Assembly (NCBI GenBank): GCA_002238415.1
Contig: MPMI01000019.1
Span: 39,192 to 103,191, forward strand
Length of the DNA stretch: 64,000 nt
Direction of reading: 5' to 3'
Source of the DNA: Desulfurellaceae bacterium bin18
GTDB lineage: Bacteria > Desulfobacterota > Binatia > Bin18
Below are positions 25,068 through 33,094 of the stretch, in pieces. A program made the position numbers and the translations under genes. The notes under the pieces are model-generated. The model was not told the origin of the DNA and made no database searches. It worked only from the letters and a program-made list of their open reading frames with translations. Position 1 is the stretch's first letter. Each line of letters begins with the position of its first letter.

Positions 25068-26066
25068 TTAGCTGTACGCGACAATCCACTCACCGGTTCG
25101 ACTGAGCGTCAGACCGTCCGGACCGAGATCGTCAGGCAGGTGGCGGGCGGATTGAACCGCTGTCTCAAAGGCGTCATTGCCCTCCAGCCCTAAGGCTTTC
25201 AAGACCGGGTTATGGACCTTTTGACGGTGGATTTCACCGCTGTACAGCTTGGTCCGCAAGACCGCGCGCAGATAACTGCGGGCGTTGGGAATAAAACGCA
25301 GGGCCGGCATCTCAAACCCGCGAAAGACGGTGTTCAGAGTCTCGAACGTAAGCGACGGGAAGTATTTGATATGGCTCTGGACGATTTTCAGAAAAAGACC
25401 ATGATGGGTGATCTCGTCCTGGCCAACCACACGCACGGCTTCCGAAGCCCCAATCTCAGAGCCGCGTTTCTTCTCTTGCAGCGTCGGTGCGACCGGCAGG
25501 CTGTATTCTTCACGAATGCGCGCCCGCATTTCTTGATAGTTGAAATAGGTCGCTCGCTCCTGAACCATGGCGTAGACCGTACTTCCGAGCGGCGTATCGA
25601 GGCCGGAGTGCTGTTCTAGTTTCCACCGCGATGCTTGCACCTTAGTGAGATAGGCTTGGATTTCCGCCTCGGTGCGGACCCCGGAATGCTGCAACACGAT
25701 TTCCCAGGCAACGCCGTGGCGCGCTTCTTCCGCCCCCCACTGTAACTGCATGTTCCGCCGGGTACGATCGTGGCGAAAGAGTTCAAGCCCTGCCATCACA
25801 TAGTCGGCAACATATTCTTCCACGCCGAGGAAGCCTTCGAGCAGGTTGACCGTTTCTTTGCTCAGTCGGTTCCCGAGCTGACGCATCTCTTTCAGCGGGA
25901 AATCGTGCCACGGTGACCAATTGCGCGTTTTCATGGCCCGGTTGAAATATTCGATATAATGCCCCAGCACTTCTTGCTCAAGCGCCTGCTGTTTGGCCGC
26001 AGGCGTCCAGGGGCTTTTCACAATCTCCAGGCAGGCAGGCGGCGTTGTGCGTTTTCGTGAAGACAT
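25068..26066 (-). CDS. Acyl-ACP desaturase-like diiron protein
   Basis: A 332-residue ferritin-like protein. The two diiron motifs are WGAEEARHGVAWE (E-x-x-H) and VGQDEITHHGLFLKI (E-x-x-H), about 85 residues apart, as in plant-type soluble acyl-ACP desaturases. NWSPWHDFPL near the N-terminus also fits (family: W.P.D..P). It would introduce a cis double bond into an acyl-ACP with ferredoxin as electron donor. ATG 26066 is chosen because similarity begins soon after it; the open frame to 26216 has an atypical sequence. The start site lacks a close ribosome-binding site. Confidence 0.8.
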   Translation of the reverse strand: MSSRKRTTPPACLEIVKSPWTPAAKQQALEQEVLGHYIEYFNRAMKTRNWSPWHDFPLKEMRQLGNRLSKETVNLLEGFLGVEEYVADYVMAGLELFRHDRTRRNMQLQWGAEEARHGVAWEIVLQHSGVRTEAEIQAYLTKVQASRWKLEQHSGLDTPLGSTVYAMVQERATYFNYQEMRARIREEYSLPVAPTLQEKKRGSEIGASEAVRVVGQDEITHHGLFLKIVQSHIKYFPSLTFETLNTVFRGFEMPALRFIPNARSYLRAVLRTKLYSGEIHRQKVHNPVLKALGLEGNDAFETAVQSARHLPDDLGPDGLTLSRTGEWIVAYS

Positions 26067-26394
26067 AGACGGCTCGGTATTCCTTTTTGCGCAACAGGCG
26101 GGCTCTGTTGCCTTGTTACATTCCCAGATCCTCCCGGTATACCTCTGACCGGGAAGCGAGATTGATGGAGTTTCCTTAGATGTAGTGCAAGGTGTGCCTC
26201 TTCTCTCTGTTTGCACCCTACACTATTCTTGAGACCGTTGTCACTTGCCCTCACGACCCTTCCTGAGTGCGCGGGAATTTGCAAGGAAAAATCTCCTCCG
26301 ATGTACGACCGAGCAAGAAGACGCTTTTCCCTTGTGCCGCGGCTTGTGCTATAGCAACAGCAATATTATCCACTACACGCAAGGAGGGATGAGT
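26067..26394. promoter_or_regulatory. Divergent intergenic region between desaturase and VOC genes
   Basis: 328 bases without a credible gene, holding the divergent promoters. A perfect inverted repeat GCAACAG (26091-26097)/CTGTTGC (26105-26111) with 7-base spacer lies 25 bases upstream of the desaturase start and is placed like a repressor operator. A weaker pair built on TGTAGTGCAA/TTGCACCCTACA spans about 26181-26222. Confidence 0.4.
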
Positions 26395-26925
26395 ATGGCT
26401 ATTGAAGTCGTGGAACTGCATCATCACGGGATTCGGATTGGCAACACCCAAAAGGATGCGGAAAAAGCGCGGGAGTTTTATTCCGACGTGCTGGGTTTGG
26501 ACACGGACCCGGCCCGGCCGAATATTGCATCCATTCCCGGTTTTTGGATGTATGTAGGTGAGGGGAAAAACACCACCCAGATTCACCTGATGGGTGCAAA
26601 AGGCAAGTCACCGATGGCCCGCTCCAAAAAAGAAGATCCGACCCTGCCCCACGTTGCCCTGGCGGTCAAAGACATTCAGGCCGCGCGGCAAGAACTCGAT
26701 AAACGCGGCGTCTGGTATTGGGGCATCCAGGGTCTCGTCGGCCAGAATTCGGATCAGGTATTTGTCCGTGACCCCTTTGATAATATTATCGAGCTGCATC
26801 AGGTTGGGACGTGTACGTGCAATAAGGTTGCGCTCAAGCCCGCAAGAAAACGAACCGCATCGGCAAAACGGACGGCCGCCAAGCAGCGAACGACGGCGAA
26901 AAAGTCGGCTGCTTCCAAGAAGTAA
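26395..26925 (+). CDS. VOC-family (glyoxalase/dioxygenase fold) protein with Lys/Ala-rich tail
   Basis: A 176-residue vicinal-oxygen-chelate protein. VELHHHGIRIGNTQKDAEKA with REFYSDVLGLD opens the fold, and LPHVALAVKDIQAARQELD and VFVRDPFDNIIELHQ give the second metal-binding part; candidate metal ligands are H (~10), H (~78) and E (~125). After residue ~140 an appended basic tail (ARKRTASAKRTAAKQRTTAK) resembles histone H1-like tails and is unusual for the family. AAGGAGGG at 26381 suits ATG 26395 (7-base spacing) better than ATG 26389. Followed after 18 bases by an amidohydrolase gene. Confidence 0.8.
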   Translation: MAIEVVELHHHGIRIGNTQKDAEKAREFYSDVLGLDTDPARPNIASIPGFWMYVGEGKNTTQIHLMGAKGKSPMARSKKEDPTLPHVALAVKDIQAARQELDKRGVWYWGIQGLVGQNSDQVFVRDPFDNIIELHQVGTCTCNKVALKPARKRTASAKRTAAKQRTTAKKSAASKK

Positions 26926-26943
26926 GGCAGACGGAGTGAAGAT

Positions 26944-28068
26944 ATGACCGAGCCGTATACTCAACGCCTCCTCTCAGCCGATTCTCATATTGTAGAGCCG
27001 GCAGACCTGTGGCTGACCCGGATGGACAAAAAATGGCGGGAGCGCGCGCCGCGTATCGAGGCCCTGGACGAGAGCGGGGACTATATTGTCATTGACGGCC
27101 TACGGCCGCGACCTCTTGCCTTTGAGGGTCCGATGCAGGACCTCAAGGCCCAGGGCATGGATATTCCTTCCCCGAAGGGCTTTCGGTATGCGGATAACCG
27201 TCCTGGAAGCTGGAACCCGCACGAACGGCTGAAAGACCAAGACATGGATGGGGTGTCCGGGGAGGTCATCTATCCGGGAGTGGGGCTGACGCTCGTGCGC
27301 ACCCCGGATGCCGAGTACCTGTACGCCTGCTGTCGGGCGTATAACGACTGGCTGGCGGAGTATTGTTCGGCCTATCCGGATCGCCTCAAAGGTGTGGGCA
27401 TGGTGCCGTGCCGGGGTCCGATTGAATGGGCCATTGCGGAAACGGAACGCTGCGCTTCGTTGGGTCTCGTCAGCGTGATGCTGCCAGCCTGGGTGGACGA
27501 CCGTCCGTATAATCTCCCCGACTGGGACCCGCTGTGGGCCGCGCTGCAGGACATGAACCTGATTGCCAGCATCCACATTGGCGGTCGCGACCCGTTTGGC
27601 CGAGCCCACGGTCCGGGTGCCGGTGGCATCATTATCGGTATTGTGAAGTTTGAGATGAACGATACCCTGCAGCAGCTTATTTGGGGTGGTGCCCCGGTCC
27701 GCTTCCCCAAGCTGAAGTGGGCGCTGGTCGAAAGCGGGATCGGCTGGATTGGGGCGGCGCTAGGCTTTATGGATCACTGGTGGCAGGACCATAAGGGCTG
27801 GATGGATCCACGTTTACCCGAGCAGCCAAGCACCTACTTCCACCGTCAGTTTTATGCCACGTTTGAGGACGATCGTGCCGGGGTGCTCACCCGCGAGTTG
27901 ATGGGCGTCGAGAACCTGATGTGGGGCTCGGATTACCCGCACACCGAAGGGGTATGGCCGTTTTCGCGCCAGCAGGTGGCGAATAATTTTGCAGCTATTC
28001 CAGAAGACGATACCCGCAGGATCGTGCACGATAACTGTGTCAGGCTGTATGGTTTTCCGGCGGAGTAG
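26944..28068 (+). CDS. Amidohydrolase-family metal-dependent hydrolase (COG2159-like)
   Basis: A 374-residue TIM-barrel protein. The opening LLSADSHIVEPADLW carries the D-x-H variant of the metal motif seen in ACMSD-like hydrolases/decarboxylases. PDRLKGVGMVP, IHIGGRDPFG, VESGIGWIGAALGFMD, and MWGSDYPHTEGVWPFS (Asp metal ligand) follow in family order. It may open a ring or decarboxylate an aromatic-derived acid. It sits between a VOC protein and a Rieske ferredoxin on one strand, a grouping suggesting aromatic catabolism (inference). Confidence 0.83.
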   Translation: MTEPYTQRLLSADSHIVEPADLWLTRMDKKWRERAPRIEALDESGDYIVIDGLRPRPLAFEGPMQDLKAQGMDIPSPKGFRYADNRPGSWNPHERLKDQDMDGVSGEVIYPGVGLTLVRTPDAEYLYACCRAYNDWLAEYCSAYPDRLKGVGMVPCRGPIEWAIAETERCASLGLVSVMLPAWVDDRPYNLPDWDPLWAALQDMNLIASIHIGGRDPFGRAHGPGAGGIIIGIVKFEMNDTLQQLIWGGAPVRFPKLKWALVESGIGWIGAALGFMDHWWQDHKGWMDPRLPEQPSTYFHRQFYATFEDDRAGVLTRELMGVENLMWGSDYPHTEGVWPFSRQQVANNFAAIPEDDTRRIVHDNCVRLYGFPAE

Positions 28069-28110
28069 AACTGGGAGAATGTAGGGACTCGGGGTTAGGG
28101 ACTGGGGGCG

Positions 28111-28494
28111 ATGTTGAGCCGACGTCAGACAATTCTTCGCCGCCTCTTCCCCTCCCTATTCCCAGACCCCCTGCCCCCGCCGCCGCCGGTCTGGGTTCCA
28201 CTCGGCGCGTTGGACGATTTTCCCGACGGCCAAGGTAAGCCGGTGGTCATCGCCGGAAGAAAAATGGTGGTTTTTCGGCTGGGCGAAGAGGTGTATGCGC
28301 TGCATAATGCCTGTCCGCACAATCGGGTTCCGCTGTCGAGCGGCAGTGTGACGGATCGCACCCTTAGATGCCGAGCCCACGGCGCCCGCTTTGATCTGAA
28401 AACCGGGGCAGTCCTTCGTGGCCCTGCTCGCAAGCCGGTTCGGACCTATCCTGTGCGGCACACAGGCGATGCCCTCGAAGTCGAGGTCCGCTGA
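28111..28494 (+). CDS. Rieske [2Fe-2S] ferredoxin-like protein
   Basis: A 127-residue Rieske protein. Cluster motifs are NACPHNRVPL (C-x-H) and CRAHGARFDLKTG (C-x-x-H); both carry their Cys and His. The fold matches the small subunit of NirD-like/biphenyl dioxygenase ferredoxins, but the first ~30 residues are basic then Pro-rich (PLPPPPPVWVPL), which is unusual. It would pass electrons to an oxygenase, none of which is adjacent. Same strand as the amidohydrolase, 42 bases downstream. Confidence 0.82.
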   Translation: MLSRRQTILRRLFPSLFPDPLPPPPPVWVPLGALDDFPDGQGKPVVIAGRKMVVFRLGEEVYALHNACPHNRVPLSSGSVTDRTLRCRAHGARFDLKTGAVLRGPARKPVRTYPVRHTGDALEVEVR

Positions 28495-28501
28495 TGACTC
28501 C

Positions 28502-28819
28502 TCACTCATGATGCGGAGACTGCGTTTGCTCGATTTCCCATTCCCAGGGGAGAGCGTACTTCTTTTTGCTATTACAGTCTTTACATGCGGCAACAAGGTT
28601 ACCTTTGGTTGACCTCCCACCCCGGACGAGAGGAACAAGATGATCCATAGTGAGTTCCGCAGGTGGAAACTGCTGCTGACAGTAGTAGCACACTCCACTC
28701 GCGCGTTTCCGCTTCCACCAGGCTGAGCGGCGCAGTTCACGGGCACGATTTTTTTCACGTTGGATATCGGCCGATGTGGTGTCCGAAAAGAAAGCGCTCT
28801 TCAGTGGGGTCCGACCCAT
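28502..28819 (-). CDS. HNH endonuclease-family protein
   Basis: A 105-residue HNH protein. SGVCYYCQQQFPP (CxxC), TMDHLVPLVRGGRST (the DH of the HNH core), GNLVAACKDCNSKK (N and the second CxxC) are all present, giving one beta-beta-alpha-metal site with a structural zinc. Free-standing small HNH proteins are either homing-type nucleases or repair/restriction components; no partner gene is adjacent. The basic N-terminus could bind DNA. Confidence 0.85.
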   Translation of the reverse strand: MGRTPLKSAFFSDTTSADIQREKNRARELRRSAWWKRKRASGVCYYCQQQFPPAELTMDHLVPLVRGGRSTKGNLVAACKDCNSKKKYALPWEWEIEQTQSPHHE

Positions 28820-28907
28820 TGTCCTTCTCCCAGCGTGGAGATGTTTCTTAGCCTAGCATTAGAATGGGGCTGGAAAAAGACATTTTCTATGGATAGGGGC
28901 CTTTCCC

Positions 28908-28940
28908 AAAAAAATGGGGCGCCCCTCAGAAGGACGCCCC
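28908..28940 (-). terminator. Rho-independent terminator after the small exported protein gene
   Basis: On the minus strand, stem GGGGCGTCC/GGGCGCCCC (one mismatch; 28916-28924 with 28932-28940) is followed by AT7 from the A run at 28908-28914. It lies 44 bases beyond the stop of the gene at 28984. Confidence 0.75.
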
Positions 28941-28983
28941 GTTTCGTATTATCTACTGTGTGGAAGATACAAGGCCCAGGGGC

Positions 28984-29208
28984 TTAGTGTGAGCCCTCAT
29001 GCGCCGCATCGCCGCCACCACCGCAGGCACCGTCGCCTTCGGATGCTTCAGGAGCTGCTTCTTCGCTGCCCGCTGCCTCTTCCGAGCCTTCCGCAGCAGC
29101 TTCTTCTTTCTTCTCACCACCCTCGTGGTGGTCTGCATACACGCTGACAGGAGCACTCATGAGTCCTATGGCCAAGGCCCATGCCATCACTGTTGTCCAG
29201 CTCTTCAT
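28984..29208 (-). CDS. Small exported acidic protein
   Basis: 74 residues: a signal peptide (MKSWTTVMAWALAIGLMSAP then VSVYA, cleavage at YA-DH) and a mature region rich in Glu, Ala and Gly (EGSEEAAGSEEAAPEASEGD), ending ACGGGGDAAHEGSH. The His pairs at both ends of the mature part could bind metal. I recognise no family. GGGAGG upstream of ATG 29208 and a good terminator downstream support a real single-gene unit. Confidence 0.65.
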   Translation of the reverse strand: MKSWTTVMAWALAIGLMSAPVSVYADHHEGGEKKEEAAAEGSEEAAGSEEAAPEASEGDGACGGGGDAAHEGSH

Positions 29209-29351
29209 CTGTAGCCTCCCTTCGTACAGTTACTCTCGCCAAACTTCGTCTACCTCTTCTCGCTAGCATCTTCAGCAACCATATTCAACCCTCCCCAACC
29301 ATCATGCGAGTCCATTCTGGCGACATCGTTATCCTACCTTTTGTGCTGTTC

Positions 29352-29825
29352 TCAGGATTCTTGCTTGGCCTCCAATTTCCCGAGTCCATCCGCTTTCGCC
29401 CAGCCTTCGGATATGGGAGTGAAGTAGAACATATCGACCCGGCGGGATTTGAACTTCCACACCCCGTCCACCTTGACGTACTCGTCATGCAGACGACCTG
29501 CGCCGATCAGGCTCTCATCACCGCGGGTCGCCCGGTTCTCAACCGAACAGATGCCGGTCGCGGAGTCTCCCTGAATATGCATGACATGATTCGTGAAAAA
29601 TGGCTTGACCTTGAGGGGCCACGTAGAGCAGTAAAATTCTTTGATGGCGTCTGTCCCCTGTATAACGCCTCGGCCCATGGCACTGAAATCCACTGAGCCG
29701 TCCGCGGTGAACAAATTGGCCATTTTTTCTTCATCCTGGGCCTCGATTGCCAAACCGTATTGGTAGGTCAGTTCTTTGATGTGTTCCCGGTCCCATAGTT
29801 CTTGAACCATTTCCTCGTGGGTCAT
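29352..29825 (-). CDS. SnoaL-like protein (aromatic-dioxygenase small-subunit/NTF2 fold)
   Basis: A 157-residue cone-fold protein. DREHIKELTYQYGLAIEAQD, FTADGSVDFSAMGRGVIQG and RLHDEYVKVDGVWKFKSRRV are typical of the SnoaL_4/bile-acid 7-alpha-dehydratase-like group; Y (~23), D (~42) and H (~113) are candidate catalytic residues. AAGGAGCGG precedes ATG 29825. It may be a hydratase/isomerase of alicyclic compounds. Confidence 0.78.
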   Translation of the reverse strand: MTHEEMVQELWDREHIKELTYQYGLAIEAQDEEKMANLFTADGSVDFSAMGRGVIQGTDAIKEFYCSTWPLKVKPFFTNHVMHIQGDSATGICSVENRATRGDESLIGAGRLHDEYVKVDGVWKFKSRRVDMFYFTPISEGWAKADGLGKLEAKQES

Positions 29826-30103
29826 CTTTTCCGCTCCTTGTTTCTATTGCTTCTCTCTCAGCATAGTGCCGACGAAGAGCACTATAAAGAGTCGCTCCTC
29901 GAACGGCAACGCGCATCGCTCCTCGGAGATCCCTGTTTCCCAGGAAACACCTCGGTGCTCAGGAAACGGGCAATTTTTTGGCTGAACGCTACTTATGAGA
30001 GAAAAAATCTTTGGATTTCCTCTATATTTTCCGTCTCAAGGGTTGGCACTTGATTTGCTGCTTCATTCTTCTGACTTCTCTTTTCATGCAAGGGTCATTT
30101 CGA

Positions 30104-30119
30104 TGTCACCAAGGAGACA
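30104..30119. promoter_or_regulatory. CRP/FNR-like site A
   Basis: TGTCAC-CAAG-GAGACA, one mismatch from the perfect palindrome TGTCAC-N4-GTGACA found at 34634 and 35958. Lies ~130 bases upstream of the phasin-like start. Confidence 0.5.
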
Positions 30120-30155
30120 AAAAGAAGAGTTAGTCTCAAAGAAACAGAAACGACG

Positions 30156-30171
30156 GTCACATAGGTGACGA
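30156..30171. promoter_or_regulatory. CRP/FNR-like site B
   Basis: GGTCAC-ATAG-GTGACG; the inner 14 bases GTCACATAGGTGAC are perfectly palindromic. Lies 77 bases upstream of the phasin-like start and 36 bases after site A. Confidence 0.55.
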
Positions 30172-30248
30172 TGACTTGCTTGGTTGGGTCCTGAAATCAT
30201 CGTAGAGTGAAAGACGTTCACACGAAACACATGAAGGAGAGAATGGCA

Positions 30249-30707
30249 ATGGCAGAGAATAATGTCGCGAATATGATGACGGATGCCATGAAAGTATATA
30301 AGGCCCTATTCTTCGACTTGCCTGTGGCTGGCATACGGCAGGGTTTGGGCCTGACAGATGATAAAGAAACAGCGACCAGCGCTTGGGGTGGCTATGATGC
30401 CATGGTCCGGCTGACCTCTCAGGGCATTGATAACTTGTACCGTACCCCACAGTTTGCAGAGGCAACCGCGCGTACACTGGACGGGTTTTTGCGCTGGCAG
30501 CAGGTCAGTAATGCCCTGACCAGGACCGCTCTGACCGGGTTGACCCAGGCGGCGGGACTACCGTCAGCGAATGAGACTCGGGCACTCCAAGCCGAAATTC
30601 GCGCGCTCAGGGAAGAAGTGATTGCTCTCCGGGGGGCCACAAACCACAGAGAAGTATCTCCAAAGATCGAGCAACCTTCTACTCCTCTCAAACGCGTAGC
30701 AGCATAG
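30249..30707 (+). CDS. Phasin-like granule-associated protein
   Basis: A 152-residue predominantly helical protein: MAENNVANMMTDAMKVYKAL, an amphipathic middle (GYDAMVRLTSQGIDNLYRTP, ARTLDGFLRWQQVSNALTRTA), and a C-terminal coiled-coil ALQAEIRALREEVIALRG. This is the layout of PHA/lipid-granule phasins with a C-terminal oligomerisation helix. The neighbouring WS/DGAT homologue, lipase and second phasin-like protein support a storage-granule role. ATG 30249 has AAGGAGA 8 bases upstream; ATG 30243 would be too close. Two operator-like palindromes precede it and a strong terminator follows. Confidence 0.65.
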   Translation: MAENNVANMMTDAMKVYKALFFDLPVAGIRQGLGLTDDKETATSAWGGYDAMVRLTSQGIDNLYRTPQFAEATARTLDGFLRWQQVSNALTRTALTGLTQAAGLPSANETRALQAEIRALREEVIALRGATNHREVSPKIEQPSTPLKRVAA

Positions 30708-30740
30708 TTCGGCTTCCTGCACTCACTGGAATAATACAAA

Positions 30741-30767
30741 AGAGGGACCGCGGTCCCTCTTTTTTTC
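30741..30767 (+). terminator. Strong rho-independent terminator
   Basis: Perfect 20-base palindrome AGAGGGACCGCGGTCCCTCT (30741-30760) followed directly by TTTTTTT. It ends the phasin-like transcript just before the WS/DGAT gene, so that gene needs its own promoter or readthrough. Confidence 0.9.
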
Positions 30768-30795
30768 TATCTGCATATCCTCTAACAAGTCAGAT

Positions 30796-32265
30796 ATGGC
30801 TCAAGACAGGACGCACAGACGCCTAACTCAGACCGAGGCAGCATTTCTCTACAGAGAGAAACCACACACACCCATGCATATTGGGGGCTGTAGTCTGTAT
30901 GCTGGCACTCTTTCAAAAGATGAACTCTGTTCATTAATTGAAAGTCGTTTTGACCGTCTGCCCCAGTATCGTCAGAAGGCTGTTTTCGCTCCTCTGAACA
31001 TTGCCCATCCGACCTGGGAGGATGATCCGGATTTCGATCTTGACTATCATATAGACGAAGTCACCCTCCCTCCGCCCGCCGACGATCGGGTGATCTCTCA
31101 GATATGCAGTCAATTGTTTAGCGCGCCATTGGACCGAAATCGGCCCTTATGGAAACTGACGCTTCTCCACGGACGTTCGGACGGCGACACCATGGTCCTG
31201 GCTCGCGTTCACCAAGCCATGTTGGAAGGCGTCTCGGGCATTGATCTGATGCTTGTCTTGCATGACCTGAAACCAGAGAGTGTACACAGCGCACCACCGC
31301 GTGCTTCGTGGGAGCCTGAAGCCATTCCCGATGCTGTGACGCTTATGCAGGAAGCGGTTCGAGACCGAATGACTGAGGTTGTCGAGTGGTGGGCTGATCA
31401 TAGTTTCCAAGTCTTTCGCTCTCCGTTCCAAGGCTCGCGGTCAACGCGGTTAAGCAACGCGCTGATGAGTGTTATGCCAACCCTCATGCAACCTGTGCCG
31501 CGTACCCCATTTAATGCCGCGCTGTCAGGAGAACGACAGTTGACGTGGCTCGAATTTTCTTTTGCTGAAGCACGCTTCATTCGTTCAGTTCTAAGAGGAA
31601 CCGTAAACGATGTTGTGCTGGCGATTATTGCCGGGGGTATTGGACGCTATCTACGGGCCAAGGGACACAAGACAGACGGCCTAGAGCTCCGCGTTGCTTC
31701 TCCCGTCAACCTCAAACGACACGAGCCCCGCAGCAGACGCGGACGACGACCGACGGACCGGACGGCGACGATGTTAATCCCATTGTATGTGGGTATCACC
31801 GACCCGATTTTACGGCTGTCCGCACAAAAGGCGACGGTCGAGGAGCTGTCCGAGCAGGATCAGGCGGGCACCTTCCATACCCTGCAATCCCTGGCGATAT
31901 GTATCCCGCCAGCCTGGCAAGCGCTCGCCGGCCAAGCGCCTTCAATGAGTGCGCTGGCGAATACGGTGGTCATGAATATTCCTGGCCCGCAGGTCCCGCT
32001 GTACCTGGCTGGGCATAAACGCCATGCGTTCTTTCCTATGGGCCCGTTAGCGGCACGAGTGGGACTGTTCCATGCGGTGGCCAGCTATAATAAAAGGCTC
32101 TCGATAGGCGTCACGCTTGACCCACAACTCATACCGGACGGATGGGAGTATGCCGACTGTCTGAAGGCGTCGTTTCTCGAATTGCGGGAAGCAGCGGAGC
32201 GGTTTTCAAAGCGTCCGGCTAGTGCCGATACGCGCCCGGCCGATGCCCGTACGAGTGCAGTCTAG
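30796..32265 (+). CDS. Wax ester synthase/diacylglycerol acyltransferase (WS/DGAT) homologue with degenerate active site
   Basis: A 489-residue WS/DGAT-family protein: start theme RLTQTEAAFLYRE, PMHIGG, RPLWKLTLLHGRSDGD, NDVVLAIIAGGIGRYL (the ND motif), NLKRHEPRSRRGRRP and a C-terminal ANTVVMNIPGPQVPLYLAG. In the family the active site is HHxxxDG; here residues 139-145 read HQAMLEG, so the second His is Gln and the Asp is Glu. Known enzymes depend mainly on that second His, so activity may be lost or altered. The rest of the fold is intact, which suggests a selected non-classical role, perhaps lipid binding at storage granules. Confidence 0.85.
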   Translation: MAQDRTHRRLTQTEAAFLYREKPHTPMHIGGCSLYAGTLSKDELCSLIESRFDRLPQYRQKAVFAPLNIAHPTWEDDPDFDLDYHIDEVTLPPPADDRVISQICSQLFSAPLDRNRPLWKLTLLHGRSDGDTMVLARVHQAMLEGVSGIDLMLVLHDLKPESVHSAPPRASWEPEAIPDAVTLMQEAVRDRMTEVVEWWADHSFQVFRSPFQGSRSTRLSNALMSVMPTLMQPVPRTPFNAALSGERQLTWLEFSFAEARFIRSVLRGTVNDVVLAIIAGGIGRYLRAKGHKTDGLELRVASPVNLKRHEPRSRRGRRPTDRTATMLIPLYVGITDPILRLSAQKATVEELSEQDQAGTFHTLQSLAICIPPAWQALAGQAPSMSALANTVVMNIPGPQVPLYLAGHKRHAFFPMGPLAARVGLFHAVASYNKRLSIGVTLDPQLIPDGWEYADCLKASFLELREAAERFSKRPASADTRPADARTSAV

Positions 32266-32290
32266 GCAGTCTCTCTCCGCTCAATGGATC

Positions 32291-32878
32291 CTAGGCGGAA
32301 TGCACATGGCCGGACAGGCCCATCATATCGTAGGCCATGATAATCAGGTCCCGCGTCTGTCCAGAACGGTCAATGACGAAATCCGGCAGGAGCGCCTCAG
32401 TCTGGAAGCCAAGGCGCAGGAAGAGCGCACGCGCCCCTGGTTGGTCCGGCATCATCTGAGCGACCACTTTGCTCAGCTCTAAATCCTGCGCAATGGCAAT
32501 AATTTCCTCTGCTAGCGTTCGACCTAATCCCTGAGAGCGATACTCCGGGGCAAGCAAGAGACGAATTTCTCCAAGATGACGCTGCCACGTCACCACATTA
32601 TGGTGCAGAATGGCATAACCAGCTATCTCCTCCCCGTTTTCAGCAATGATGGTCACGGTCTTACGGGCTTCAAGATTACGCACCCATTGCTTCACGACTT
32701 CAGGGTCCGTGATGTCTATCCTTAAATGGAGGAGGTCGTCTGCGGGTAAGCTATGCGCAAAACTCACAATGCGATCCGCATCAAAGGAGGTCATTAAGCG
32801 TAACGTCACGCTTGACCCGTCACGGAGAGTAATCGTATGAGGATAAGGACGTTCGATGTGTATCCGTGCTTCAGCCAT
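32291..32878 (-). CDS. GNAT-family N-acetyltransferase
   Basis: A 195-residue GNAT protein. GEIRLLLAPEYRSQGLGRTL contains the acetyl-CoA-binding R/Q-x-x-G-x-G/A motif, preceded by AGYAILHHNVV and followed by ARALFLRLGFQTEALL. ITLRDGSSVTLRLMTSFDADR at the N-terminus is typical of GNATs with a leading beta strand. AAGGAGG is 6 bases upstream of ATG 32878, better placed than the start five codons earlier. Converges with the WS/DGAT gene and is divergent from the lipase. Substrate unknown. Confidence 0.85.
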   Translation of the reverse strand: MAEARIHIERPYPHTITLRDGSSVTLRLMTSFDADRIVSFAHSLPADDLLHLRIDITDPEVVKQWVRNLEARKTVTIIAENGEEIAGYAILHHNVVTWQRHLGEIRLLLAPEYRSQGLGRTLAEEIIAIAQDLELSKVVAQMMPDQPGARALFLRLGFQTEALLPDFVIDRSGQTRDLIIMAYDMMGLSGHVHSA

Positions 32879-33023
32879 ATGCTCCTCCTTCAAGCCACAT
32901 CAGTCGCGCCGTGAGCGCTAACAAGAGAGAGCGGGTGATGCTAGCAGATATCCGTGCAAGAGCCAATCATATCGACAGTATATCGGGAGAGGACCATCCG
33001 GTTTCTTTCTCCCGATCTTTTTG

Positions 33024-33057
33024 CTACGCTTGCAAAAGTTATCACTTATTGCAAGCA
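33024..33057. promoter_or_regulatory. TTGCAAGC operator pair upstream of the lipase-like gene
   Basis: Inverted GCTTGCAA (33028-33035)/TTGCAAGC (33049-33056). The left half continues on the minus strand as TAACTTTTGCAAGCG, matching the words upstream of the second phasin-like gene (35925-35941) and the XRE regulator (36376-36392). About 40 bases upstream of the lipase-like start. Confidence 0.5.
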
Positions 33058-33094
33058 GAATTTGAGCCGACATCCCTGAGGGAGAGCGGACAGC

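Larger units (their letters stand above)
29826..30248 (+). promoter_or_regulatory. Long leader/promoter region of the phasin-like gene
   Basis: 423 bases with no credible gene. The part nearest the phasin-like gene holds two CRP/FNR-like sites, listed separately. Between 29990 and 30100 the sequence is AT-rich (for example TATGAGAGAAAAAATCTTTG) and probably contains the promoter, but no clear -35/-10 pair stands out. Confidence 0.45.
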
